Shown here: in pieces, positions 24,443-35,100 of the stretch | How positions within the stretch are numbered: position 1 is the stretch's first letter | How the letters are laid out: each line of letters begins with the position of its first letter | Made by a program: the position numbers and the translations under genes | Notes under the pieces: model-generated | What the model saw: the letters and a program-made list of their open reading frames with translations, nothing else | Databases searched by the model: none | What the model was told of the DNA's origin: nothing | Assembly (NCBI GenBank): GCA_032871835.1 | Contig: CM065298.1 | Location: forward strand, 12,405,096 to 12,469,095 | Direction: 5' to 3' | Source of the DNA: Dipteronia dyeriana | Taxonomy: Eukaryota; Streptophyta; Magnoliopsida; Sapindales; Sapindaceae | Length of the DNA: 64,000 bases

Positions 24443-24639
24443 ATATAAACCTTGGTTATCGAAACCTAAATACCTCTTATTTTCGTCGGGTAATTGCTCT
24501 CATCGACCGTTGTAAGATATGATTATTCTCACTCTATCCATTGTCCTGTCAAAATCATCATCAAAAACCATTATTAAGAAATAAATATTTAATATTAAAT
24601 TTACAATTATAAAGGATTAAACAAAAATCAAAAGTGTAA

Positions 24640-25018
24640 GCGATCGAGCTTTTTTTTACTGATCGAGCTTTTTTGTACATGATCGAGTCATTTTTGTACA
24701 TGGTCGAGCCGTTTTTGCACATGATCGAGCCGTTTATGTACATGATCGAGTTTTTTTTAATGGGATCGAGCTTTTTTGGTTCAGAACCGAGCTCTATTTG
24801 TACATTATCGACATTTTTTTAATATGGCTAGAGCTTTTTTCAATTATGGATCGACCTTTTTATTTAGGGATTGAGTTTTTTTGTGAGGAATCAAGCTTTT
24901 TTTGTACGGGATCGAGCTTTTTTATGTTAGGGATCGAGTTTTTTTTTTAGGGATCGTGCATTTTTATAATTTGATCGAGCTTTTTTTAAAATGGTTCTAG
25001 TTTTTTTTAAATGCTTTC
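24640..25018 (+). repeat. Right subterminal array of GATCGAG plus T-run units
   Basis: About 18 units such as GATCGAGCTTTTTT, GATCGAGCCGTTTT and GGATCGAGTTTTTT, with TACAT spacers. They run in the same strand orientation as the left array, not inverted. The array is upstream of the transposase gene, which is on the minus strand, so that gene sees poly-A/GCTCGATC instead. Confidence 0.85.
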
Positions 25019-25480
25019 CGGCTTTTATGGCCAACATTTTCAACTTGTTTGCACCACTTCAAATCAACTAGGCCAAATATGTATACAAAACAATATGCAT
25101 ACATGTTCATTCATTATTTTTTAAAAGTTTACAACTCCCAGACATAAATAAAAAAAAATTAAAACATGTTCGTAAATGTTCATGAAGTGTTATACCACAC
25201 AGAAATACAATAAAAAATGGAAATGAAGATCCGAAATATTAATTTACCTTCTTATGCAATATATCTGGAATGAAGCTCGTTTTTTGAAAAGATACCGGAG
25301 TAGGAGTAGTTGATTTTCAAACAACTTTTTTGGACGAGAGCTTTTAAAGAATAAATAATCGATTATTTAAGGGTAATTTCGGTAGCTCACCATAATAGGT
25401 GTCTTTTAAACTTAACTTATTATAACGGTGACATTACTGCAACTCACCAAAAAAAATGTGACATTTCTCACAATTTTCAG

Positions 25481-26712
25481 TTTATAAAATAAACAGTAGA
25501 AAATCAAGTCGATCAGCAATAGTAAAACAAATATAACTTGATAGAATTCAGAGTACATATAGAGTTAAGTCTCAAAATTTAAGAACTTTCTGATTAAAGA
25601 AAATCTATTATCATGCTATTCAACATCATCAACAAAGAAACCTGACAATATAAAAACTTGAAGTTCTAATTGACGTAAAGAATCTTCTTATATATTTGTT
25701 TTTGGTGAAACTCAACAGTACGAGGAAAAAATTATTAACAAATAAAAATATAATAACAGATAGTCAGGAGGGAACGTAATGAACTTGTATAAAATCAATA
25801 CAATATATAATATGCAAATAAAACCAAATTAATATAAATGCATGAGACAGAAATTACAATAGACAAACATGAATGTAATACAAGACGCAAAAATGCCAAA
25901 GAAGACATAAATAATTAGCTAACTGATATTTTGGGGAGACCGAAGAGGACAAGTCGGCCACCAAGCCAAATCCAAGCAGTTGACACTCAAATAGCCAACA
26001 GAATCAAGAAGGAAAGCTTCTTTCAAATACACATGCATTCCGCAATTCAGCACGCACAAAGCCTTGATCGTCTGGAGATCATAATAAATTAAAAGAGTTA
26101 GGAGAACTAGCAGTTTTTGAAAAACAAACACATATCAAATATAAAGATGACATTATATATAAAGTGAGTCTTCCATTATGGATTATTTAGGGATTCTTTA
26201 TTTTAATTTCGGTAAGGATTATGATGAAAACACATCGATTTTAATGAATTTTAATCTGATTCGTTTTGGTGAGTCCAATGAAATCTATCTATAAACAAAA
26301 TTTGGGAATTTTTCGAGCACTAGAATTATTTATCTAAATTTTGTTAAACATGAAGGCATATGACAATAGGCAATTAGGAAAATTCAAGAAAAATAGTTCT
26401 AGTATTTGAAAAATTATCAAATTTTGTTTATAGACAAATTTCATGGAATTCATCATCTACAAAAAAATTCAAATCAAAATTTATTAATATATATTAGTGA
26501 GTCTCTCCTGAGGGAGCCCCACCCTTATTACAAATTGATTTTAATGAATTTTGATCTGAATGTTTTTGTGAATGACAAGTTCAATGAAATCGGCATATGA
26601 ACCAAATTTGAGAATTTTCCAAGCACTAGAACTATTTATCCAAATTTTGTTAAATATGAAGGCATAAGAAAATAGGTGAAATATATGAAAATTCAAGAAA
26701 AATAGTTGTATT
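25481..26712. repeat. Right flank of the MULE, near-identical to 28453-29690
   Basis: The first ~680 bp matches 28453-29136 with only a few mismatches by eye (for example GAAAAAATT against GAAAAATTT, GGAACGTAA against GGAACATAA). Similarity continues at a lower level through the fold-back element to about 26712, where a LINE fragment intervenes. The segment starts with the right target-site copy TTTATAAAA. Confidence 0.85.
25919..26131 (-). other. 70-codon open frame, identical in both duplicate copies
   Basis: The frame encodes a hydrophobic start (QKLLVLLTLLIYYDL) and a Cys- and Leu-rich middle. An identical frame lies at 28891-29103. No family is recognised. The whole surrounding DNA is almost identical between copies, so identity does not prove selection. 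It may be a fragment of a hAT or an unknown host exon. Confidence 0.2.
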
Positions 26713-26735
26713 AAAAAAAAATCAAATTTTGCTGA
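26161..26735. mobile_element. Fold-back element, truncated copy
   Basis: This matches the left and middle parts of the element at 29137-29860: GTGAGTCTTCCATTA start, ATCGATTTTAATGAATTTTAATCTGA, and the internal GAGTCTCTCCTGAGGGA. It is broken at 26735 by the 5'-truncated LINE, and the right arm is missing. Confidence 0.6.
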
Positions 26736-26736
26736 G

Positions 26737-27251
26737 ATTTCTACGATCCATAAGGCTGCTTCTTTATTTTCTCAATCGGCTTCTCTGATAGACAAAGAAA
26801 TTGACATTGTTAGCGACTCGTCTGATGCCGTTTCTTTGGTAAACTCTGATGGACCAGGGAATTTGGTCCACAAGAACATCATTTTAGAGATTCGTTATTG
26901 TTTATCTCTTTTAGGTAACACTCGGATCATCTTCAATCCCAGGACTAGTAATCATTTTGCTGACAGTTTGGCCAAAAACGGTTTAGCTTTGCATGGGGAT
27001 AAATTGATTTGGGAGATGTAATGTTTGGGTTTTGCTTTCGCTTTTTAGTTTTTGCTTTCATTATGTTGTTTGCTTGGGTTTTTGCCCCTGGTTTCGTTTT
27101 CGTTTTGTTGTTGTTTTGTCTATGTTTGGCCTCGCCTTCTCCTGTTTTGGGTGCTGGTTTTGTTTTATTGTGTGTTTGCTCTCTGTGTTTTCCTTGTTGT
27201 GTTTCTCTTTTTTCGCCTTCTTTGGGTCGTTGATTAATCTATGCAGTTCAA
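26737..27251 (+). mobile_element. 5'-truncated L1-type LINE: RNase H end, 3' UTR and poly(A)
   Basis: The open frame from about 26739 to 27021 reads as the C-terminal plant LINE RNase H domain (AEISTIHKAA, then IVSDSSDAVSLVN with the catalytic Asp, then NHFADSLAKNGL). It is followed by a T/G-rich 3' UTR and a run of nine A at 27243-27251. The 5' truncation and the A-tail are normal for LINE insertion by target-primed reverse transcription. No clear target duplication was found. Confidence 0.8.
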
Positions 27252-27261
27252 AAAAAAATTG

Positions 27262-27880
27262 TGGCAATGGAGAAAAAATATACAAAATACTGGTATGAAA
27301 TTCCTTAACTCTATGCCTTATGTTTTATAGTAGATACTAGGATTAGATTAGATGGTTTAAAAACTTTTCTTGACTTTATGGTTGTCACTTTGATTTTGAT
27401 CTTTTTACTCAACATTTTGTCGATCTGCAAACCAAGTTGTTCACAGTTTATCGTAGAATGCAGGTTTGGCGGCATAAACACAGAATAGTCAGAACAACAG
27501 GACACTAGCCCGATGAAGAGAAGTTGAAAAATCTATCTAATCGGTAACCAAACAGCTTTATCTTCATCATCTCAAACTCCAAGACCTGCTCAAAATCAAC
27601 ATGTCGAACTGAACACTTTCTTTCAAACTGAGTTCGAAACAGCCCATTAAAAGGCGGACTTCCAAAATTTTGATCTACTGTTATGGTGGAAGAATCATAG
27701 TGACAGGTATCCAGTATTGTCCCAACTAGCACGAGATGTATTCGTTATCCCTGTGTCCACTGTTTGTTCAGAACATGCATTCAACACTGGTGGCCATATA
27801 ATCAAATCTATAAAAGTTTGTCTGACACCTGAGATGGTGGCTGTATTAACATGCCTTAATGATTGAGATCATGTAGAGAT
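27262..27880 (+). pseudogene. hAT transposase C-terminal fragment
   Basis: A frame near 27272 reads KYTKYWYEIP and VDTRIRLDGL, part of the region before the dimerisation domain. From 27675 it reads LLLWWKNHSDRYPVLSQLARDVF, VIPVSTVCSEHAFNTGG and LTPEMVAVLTCL. These are the hallmarks of the hAT C-terminal dimerisation domain (DUF659/Dimer_Tnp_hAT). A stop and frame changes lie between the two parts. The N-terminal zinc finger and catalytic core are missing. It joins directly to repeat copy 27896-28461, likely its own 3' UTR. Confidence 0.85.
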
Positions 27881-27895
27881 GAGGATGTAACATCA

Positions 27896-29136
27896 AACGG
27901 AGTATGAAAAAGTAATTCAAAGTTTTTCCTACCTATACTTTCATGAACCATTAAGAGTTAATTTTAAATTTTAAATTATACATGTATTTGTAATTTGTAA
28001 TTCGATTACACCCATTTTCCTTTATCAAGTTTTTATCCCATTGAGTTTTTCTAGAGAAGGTTTTTAATGAGGCAATTATGAATCATATAACCTGAAATCT
28101 GAATAAGTAAATAAAATGCATCTCTTTCCTATTTTCTTAAGTCTTACAACTTTATGACTTTATTTATTCTTTGAATTATTTTTGTAGATAAATAAAATAT
28201 AATTTAATCTATTTTTTACATTTTATTTTATTAGACTAAAATAAATAAGAAATAAATTTTAACTTAATTAATAAAAAAATTCAAAACTAATCCAGTTTTA
28301 AAATTATTGTTGAACATTTAATATTGTCCGACCCATTTATCATGTCTGGTCAGATGTATTAAACAGGCCCTCAATTGGTTAATTAATCTGATTCTCAAGC
28401 TATGGAAGCTTGAATGATTCACTTTTCTGGACACTTCAATATGGAAAATGAATTTATAAAATAAACCGTCGAAAATCAAGTCGATCAGCAATAGTAAAAC
28501 AAATATAACTTGATAGAATTCAGAGTACATATAGAGTTAAGTCTCAAAATTTAAGAACTTTCTGATTAAAGAAAATCTATTATCATGCTATTCAACATCA
28601 TCAACAAAGAAACCTGACAATATAAAAACTTGAAGTTCTAATTGACGTAAAGAATCTTCTTATATATTTGTTTTTGGTGAAACTCAACAGTACGAGGAAA
28701 AATTTATTAACAAATAAAAATATAATAACAGATAGTCAGGAGGGAACATAATGAACTTGTATAAAATCAATACAATATATAATATGCAAATAAAACCAAA
28801 TTAATATAAATGCATGAGACAGAAATTACAAAAGACAAACATGAATGTAATACAAGACGCAAAAATGCCAAAGAAGACATAAATAATTAGCTAACTGATA
28901 TTTTGGGGAGACCGAAGAGGACAAGTCGGCCACCAAGCCAAATCCAAGCAGTTGACACTCAAATAGCCAACAGAATCAAGAAGGAAAGCTTCTTTCAAAT
29001 ACACATGCATTCCGCAATTCAGCACGCACAAAGCCTTGATCGTCTGGAGATCATAATAAATTAAAAGAGTTAGGAGAACTAGCAGTTTTTGAAAAACAAA
29101 CACATATCAAATATAAAGATGACATTATATATAAAG
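27896..29136. repeat. Second copy of the MULE flanks without the MULE (empty site)
   Basis: It matches 16490-17423 up to 28461 and then passes straight into sequence matching 25481 onward. The junction has a single TTTATAAAA at 28453-28461, where the filled site has one copy on each side of the MULE. It has a ~38-bp extra block near 28080-28118 and lacks the ~400 bp present at 16845-17245. Confidence 0.9.
28891..29103 (-). other. Second copy of the 70-codon open frame
   Basis: The protein is identical to the frame at 25919-26131. No known domain is visible. See that entry for the alternatives. Confidence 0.2.
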
Positions 29137-29452
29137 TGAGTCTTCCATTAGGGATTCTTTAGAGATTCTTTATTTTAATTTCGGTAAGGATTATGATGAA
29201 AACACATCGATTTTAATGAATTTTAATCTGATTCGTTTTGGTGAGTCCAATGAAATTTATCTATGAACAAAATTTGAGAATTTTTCGAGCACTAGAATTA
29301 TTTATCTAAATTTTGTTAAACATGAAGGCATATGACAATAGGCAATTAGGAAAATTCAAGAAAAATAGTTCTAGTATTTGAAAAATTATCAAATTTTGTT
29401 CATAGGAAAATTTCATTGAATTCATCATCCACAAAAAAAAATCAAATCAAAA

Positions 29453-29490
<38 letters not shown>

Positions 29491-29850
29491 AGTCTCTCCT
29501 GAGGGAACCCCTATTACACATCGATTTTAATGAATTTTGATCCGAATGTTTTTGTGGATGACAAGTTCATTGAAATCGGCATATGAACAAAATTTGAGAA
29601 TTTTCCGAGCACTAGAACTATTTATCTAAATTTTGTTAAATATGAATTCATAAGAAAATAGGGGAAATATATGAAAATTCAAGAAAGATAGTTGTATTCG
29701 AAATATTCTCAAATTTTATTTATAGGTATATTTCAATAAACTCATCATTCATAAACAAAAAAAACTTAGATCAAAATTCGTTAAAATCGATATATTTTCA
29801 TTAACATTCTTACTGAAATCATAATAAAGGATCTCTTGTAAGAGACTCGT

Positions 29851-29860
<10 letters not shown>
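29137..29860. mobile_element. Fold-back MITE with ~170-bp inverted arms and an internal extra copy
   Basis: The left arm (29141-29320) is inverted at 29680-29850: ATCGATTTTAATGAATTTT on the left pairs with AAAATTCGTTAAAATCGAT on the right. A third related copy lies inside at about 29390-29600, with its own GAGTCTCTCCTGAGGGA core. The right end has CTCTTGTAAGAG, a short palindrome. (TA)n tracts occur at 29459-29483 and 29851-29877. There is no coding capacity. Confidence 0.65.
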
Positions 29861-29881
<21 letters not shown>

Positions 29882-30002
29882 CCAATCAAAACACATATTC
29901 TAACATGGACATTATAAAGGAATAGAAAGCTTTCCACATCTCCTACTCAAATTCATAACTTCATTATAAACAAGATAGTTTTGTAGCATATAAAAGTACT
30001 TT

Positions 30003-30405
30003 TTTTTTGGACAGTATATCAAAGTACATTTTCATTATAAAAAAAAAAACCAATAAATTTTTAATTCATCAATATTAGTCAGTCTTGAAACTATCAAATA
30101 CAAGAGCTTAGTACCCCTATTTTCTAATTTAATAACTATAAAATTCAGTAACATAGAAAATAAAATCCGAACATAATGTTACTAGACAAATATGAAAATA
30201 GCATAAAAGAGAGTAAATATTAATGAATTGTATTGACTCACATAGCGTGCCAGATAATTTAATTTGGAAGTAACACAATATTCTCCAAGTTATGTTATAT
30301 ATAATCAATTTGATACAATTAAAAATTAGTAATAATTTGTTTATAAAAATGTATCAATTACCATTTAGTAACATAATTTGAAAATACCATCAGTCTAGTC
30401 ATATA
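30003..30405. repeat. Downstream end of the TNL segmental duplication, copy B
   Basis: This matches 7018-7110 and 8017-8340 in the same orientation. The intervening ~900 bp present in copy A is reduced here. After 30405 the match ends in retroelement-derived DNA, and it resumes near 30790, which matches 9180 onward. Confidence 0.75.
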
Positions 30406-30476
30406 ATTTCGAGTCGCCGTCACTGTGCATGATATATATAAAAATACAAACATAATATGAAAAATAGAAATATGAT

Positions 30477-30650
30477 TTTTTTTGAAACAACAATTTATTT
30501 ATTGAAAAACAAAAGCAACAGAGCACAAACAGGGGAAAATCACCCAGACCACCAACAATGGCAGCCAAAGAATACAACGGGCTCCGAAAAAAAAAAACCA
30601 AAAAAACAGGGGCAAGCAAAAAACATGACTAAACAGTCACAAACCTAAAA
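30477..30650 (-). mobile_element. LINE 3' UTR fragment with A-tail
   Basis: On the minus strand this reads as a T/G-rich 3' UTR ending TTCAATAAATAAATTG, then TTGTTTC and eight A. The AATAAA signal and short A-tail fit the 3' end of an L1-type LINE. It lies where the last exon of TNL-A has its counterpart. Confidence 0.6.
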
Positions 30651-30707
30651 AAACATCACACACCCCAAACAATATGAACAATTAATCAAATAATAAAATA
30701 ACGAGAC

Positions 30708-30788
30708 AATATTGGTTTGATGGTAAACCTCTCATACCAACACTATAAGGTTGTGGGTTCACTGAAGTTGCTTCAAAAAAATTTAACG
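30708..30788 (+). mobile_element. Possible tRNA-derived SINE fragment
   Basis: ATTGGTTTGATGGTAAAC resembles a degenerate A box, and GGTTGTGGGTTCACTG about 40 bases later resembles a B box. An A-run follows at 30776-30782. Spacing fits a tRNA-like SINE head, but the B box lacks the usual TTCGA core and no target duplication was found. Confidence 0.35.
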
Positions 30789-30811
30789 AGTTTAACAAAG
30801 ATAAACAAGTT

Positions 30812-31927
30812 CTACAAAAGAGAATGGTGATATTCAATTATAGAAGAAGTAATTAATTTAATTACCTTGATAAGTTCATCTTCCTCCTCACAGTTGTCGT
30901 GAGCGTTTGCCAATGACAAAACATCTTCAGCCTCACCTATCTGAGAACTTCCATCAACTTTTTCACGATGTTGAGCAAACATTAAATGCACACCACACTT
31001 TTCCACCTTAAATTGTTCAATGTATGGAGAAATATAAAACTGGAAAGCGATCTCATTGTCATAACATAATAAGTCACTGCGAGAGAGATTCACAGTTTGG
31101 GTGACACAAACATGGTTTGACCTAGTATCTGAGCCGAATAATGCGAATGCGAATGCTGCACATGAGTCTCCATCTTTAGATTTAAGGTAGCAATCCCATT
31201 GTAAACTGCAAAATTGATCGTCCAAACCATCTTGATCGTCTAGACATGGAGTCACAACAATGCTCAAAACAAAACCCACAAAGTTATAATCGAACCAATC
31301 CGGTTGTGACTCCACATTTATAGAAGACCCAATGCTTCGAAAATTAAACCATTCCGGAATTTCACTACCAGGGTAACGTATATATTCAATTCTTGCTGCA
31401 TCTTCATGATCCTATACAATAAAAGTAATTAATTTGTAACGGACATTAGTGTAAGGAAAAATAAAAAATGTCACTAAAGTTCCAACCTTGTTATGCAGTA
31501 TCAAATTTTCAAATGTTTTTAGTATATTTTAGTAACTTCGGTCCTTATTTTATAAGAAATATATTTCTTTAGCCCTTCTATTAAAAAAAGTTAGTCAAAA
31601 TTAAACAATATATTTCTTTAGTCCTTATATAAACAACTTAAATGTTAAAATAAATTATTTGATAATAACTTCAAAAGGTAAACCCTTATCTACTTCTTAA
31701 AATTAATGTCAAAATTTATTAGATTATTAATTAATCATTTTTGAAAGTTTTACCAAACAATGTTAAAATAATAAAATAAATTAATTTTAACTTTTCAAAA
31801 GCAATATCAAACTGGACATTAGACATCTAAAGTTGATTTTTTTTAAAGGCATCTAAAGTTGATTTTAGTTGACTAATGAATATAATACTGAATTGCCCAT
31901 ACTTTTTAAAATTTAAAATGAAGAGAA

Positions 31928-31984
<57 letters not shown>

Positions 31985-32115
31985 AAAATACTAAAGAGAA
32001 AATAATATATATATAAAACAATATCAAATTAGACATTTGACAACTAAAGTGGATTTTAGTTGACTAATGAATACAACACATTAATAATGAATTGCCCATA
32101 CTTTTAAAATTTTAA

Positions 32116-32174
<59 letters not shown>

Positions 32175-35100
32175 GAAAAAAAAAGAATTTAAAAGGAGCA
32201 AATCTGCTCCCTAAAAAAAATATAATAACGTACATATTAAAAGGAAGGAAGTAATACAAACCTCATCATTCCAATATTGGATTTTTTGTACAGTGTCTTT
32301 CACAATGTCCTCCATAATATTTGGATCCAATTCGTAACAATTTTCAAAATCAGCAAAGATATTTCGGTCAATGATATTTCGAAATATTGAAAGGCACGGT
32401 AATACTTCCAGTGATGTGCAATTGGAAGCACCTATACCTACCAATAACTGAAGCTCAGGCAAATATTTAAGCTTCCTGCAGTTCTGTATATGCAACCACT
32501 CTAGGTTAGACAGATTTATAATGCTTGTGGGTATGCTTTCAAAACTATTTCCATCCAAATTTAAGTTTGTTAGAGAGGATAAGCAATCGAAATTGTCAGG
32601 TAAGTTCGTGATACCACAATAGCTTAGATCTAGCCTTGTCAGATTGTGCCATCCTGAAACTATACGTGGTAAGAACCAACACAACGCGATATCCCCTTCA
32701 ACCCCATATCTACCGAACTGAAACTCCTTAATATTCTTCAAATCTATTATAGATGATGGTAATTCTTTTATAGCAGTTTCATTAGCCTCCAACTTCTTCA
32801 AAGAATCTAAAGCTCCGATATCACTAGGCAACTCCTCAAGCATTGAGCATTTTGATAGTCTCAGACTTTTAAGAGATTTCCACTCACAAACGCTGTTTGG
32901 AAGACTCTTAAGCCTTGTACAAGAAACAAGATCCAAGTTAACTAGTCTACGTAGATACTTGATGGATGAGGGAAGTTCTTCAATAGAAGTGCCACTTAAA
33001 TTTAACAATTCTAGATTACATGGCATCTCAGGCAATATCTCCAGATTTGAGCACCAAGAGAGATTTAAGAAGTCAAGCTTCCCGAGATCTTGAATAGAAG
33101 ACGACATTTCATGCAAATATTCACAACTTTTTAGATTCAATCTCTCGAGATTTGGGAAACCTGAGAGGTCTGGGCAAATGGTTATGCTGGAGTATCCAAT
33201 GTTAAATTCTTTCAACTTAGCACAATGCTGTAACCAAAAGTTTTTTTAAAAAATCAACACATAATATTACTGTTTTACTACTTTATATAGTATTTACAAA
33301 ACAATGTAAATATGAAAACATACCTGAACACCATTCCATAGTTGTTCATCTTTACTGTAACTCATGTCAAGTTTAACAAGGTTCTCCGGAAGAAAACTCG
33401 ACAATAGTGATTTTATCGGGCATCCATGCCAAGTAAGATACCTTAGCTCAGTGAAATCAAATTCAAGAGCTTTAGAAACATGTATCTTATTGGCCTCTCC
33501 GAAACTTGGGATATAAAAATTAAAAAACCTCAATTCATACATATTTGCGAAAGCACGTGGATTTAAATGTATATCTCTTATTTTTGACATATCCAAAGAA
33601 ATTCCTCTGATTGTTTTGGTACCCTAGTATATTCACACACAAAAAAATAATAATAAAAAGTTAGTATGTATAATAAATAGGTAAACACTCATTAGTTGTA
33701 TAATTGTCAAAGAAACATCATATTATCCGTTCTTTTCCATAATGCTAATGCTCAAGTATAAATGGAAATGATACTCTCTAAACTAACAAATAGTTAATTG
33801 AATGAATCTCACCGAATTTTTAGTCAGAATATGATAGATATCCTCATGATGCCACAATCGGCTACGTTTGCCAGGATCATCAATAGATTCTTGCCGCACA
33901 ATTTCCGTAGCCATAACTTGTAGCAAATCATGCATTGTTATCATGTTATCTACCATGGTTATCAAAGACTTACCGATGAGAACATCTATTCCAATATCTG
34001 CCCGATATCCACATGCTTCTATGAATGCTTTTACAAGTCCAATGTTACTCCGTTTAAAAAAAAATGCAATATCTAAAAAGATATTCTTCTCTTCATCATC
34101 AAGTCCATCATAACTTATTTTTAACACCTTCTGTATATCTGCATGAGGGATTGCTTCTAGTTTGTCAATTGCACTCACCCAAACCTCTTTTCTCCTATCA
34201 AGTAGATGGGACCCCAAAACTTTAAGTGCCAATGGAATCCCTCTAGCATATTTTACCACTCTTTGAGATAGCTCCATGTAATATTTGGTGGGATGGTTTC
34301 TTCTAAAGGCATACCTGGAAAAAAGCACAAGAGCTTCCTGATCAATTAATGGCCGAACTTCATAAACTTGATCCACTCCACCATTTCGAAGCACTTGTAA
34401 ATCTCTTGTTGTCATAATGATTCGACTTTGTGGACCGAGACAGTTAAAACCTCCAATCAAATATTCTATTTTTTTATAATCGGACACGTCATCAAAAACA
34501 ATGAGAAGCTTCTTACGGCCAAGTCTTTTCTTTATAAAGGTATGTCCTACAGCAAAAGTGCCTATATTTTCATTTCCATCCCCCAATAATGCTGAAAGAA
34601 GGCCTCGGTTCATGTCATGTAATCCATTGCTCTGTTCACACCGTTCCCTAACATTGTCAATGAAGCAAGAACCTTCAAATTGATAAGAGATTTTGTTGAA
34701 TACAGTTTCAGCAAGAGATGTCTTGCCAATACCACCAATGCCCCAAATTCCTACACTACGGACATCGTTTGTCCTAATGCTTAACAACGATTCTATTTCC
34801 TTGATCTTTGAATCTATTCCAACAAGGTGGTTGGTATCAGGGGAGGACAAGCGATTTATTTTCTTCAAAACATCTTGGACAATAGCCTCAATAAGCAGAG
34901 ACTCGGGCCTAACAAATATTATAAATTATTAAGTTGTAATAAATCAGACAGAATTAAAGATAATACTGACTATACATTTGAAATCACGCTTTTTGTTTTC
35001 TTTTATTATAAAAGAAATAGGCAACTTCTTCCAATTATAATTTCTAGACAGAATTGCTTTTACGTAATTCCCATTTAAAAGGGACCGTAATTGAGAATAG

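Larger units (their letters stand above)
17424..25480. mobile_element. 8.06-kb Mutator-like element carrying Ulp1 and MURA genes
   Basis: The boundaries come from comparison with the empty site at 27896-29136. The first ~150 bp is an imperfect inverted copy of the last ~130 bp; for example TGTTTAAAATGCAC near 17486 pairs with the reverse complement of GTGTCTTTTAAACTTA near 25400. Inside are two convergent genes: a C48/Ulp1-type protease gene on plus (18448-21603) and a mudrA-like transposase on minus (24442-22230). Arrays of GATCGAG plus T-runs lie upstream of each gene. MULEs that carry Ulp1-like genes are known in plants (Kaonashi-type elements and relatives). Both genes contain stops, so this copy is probably not autonomous now. 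Confidence 0.9.

Noticed and set aside
27009..27298. Cys/Phe-rich membrane-like proteins
   Set aside because: They are translations of the T/G-rich LINE 3' UTR in several frames.
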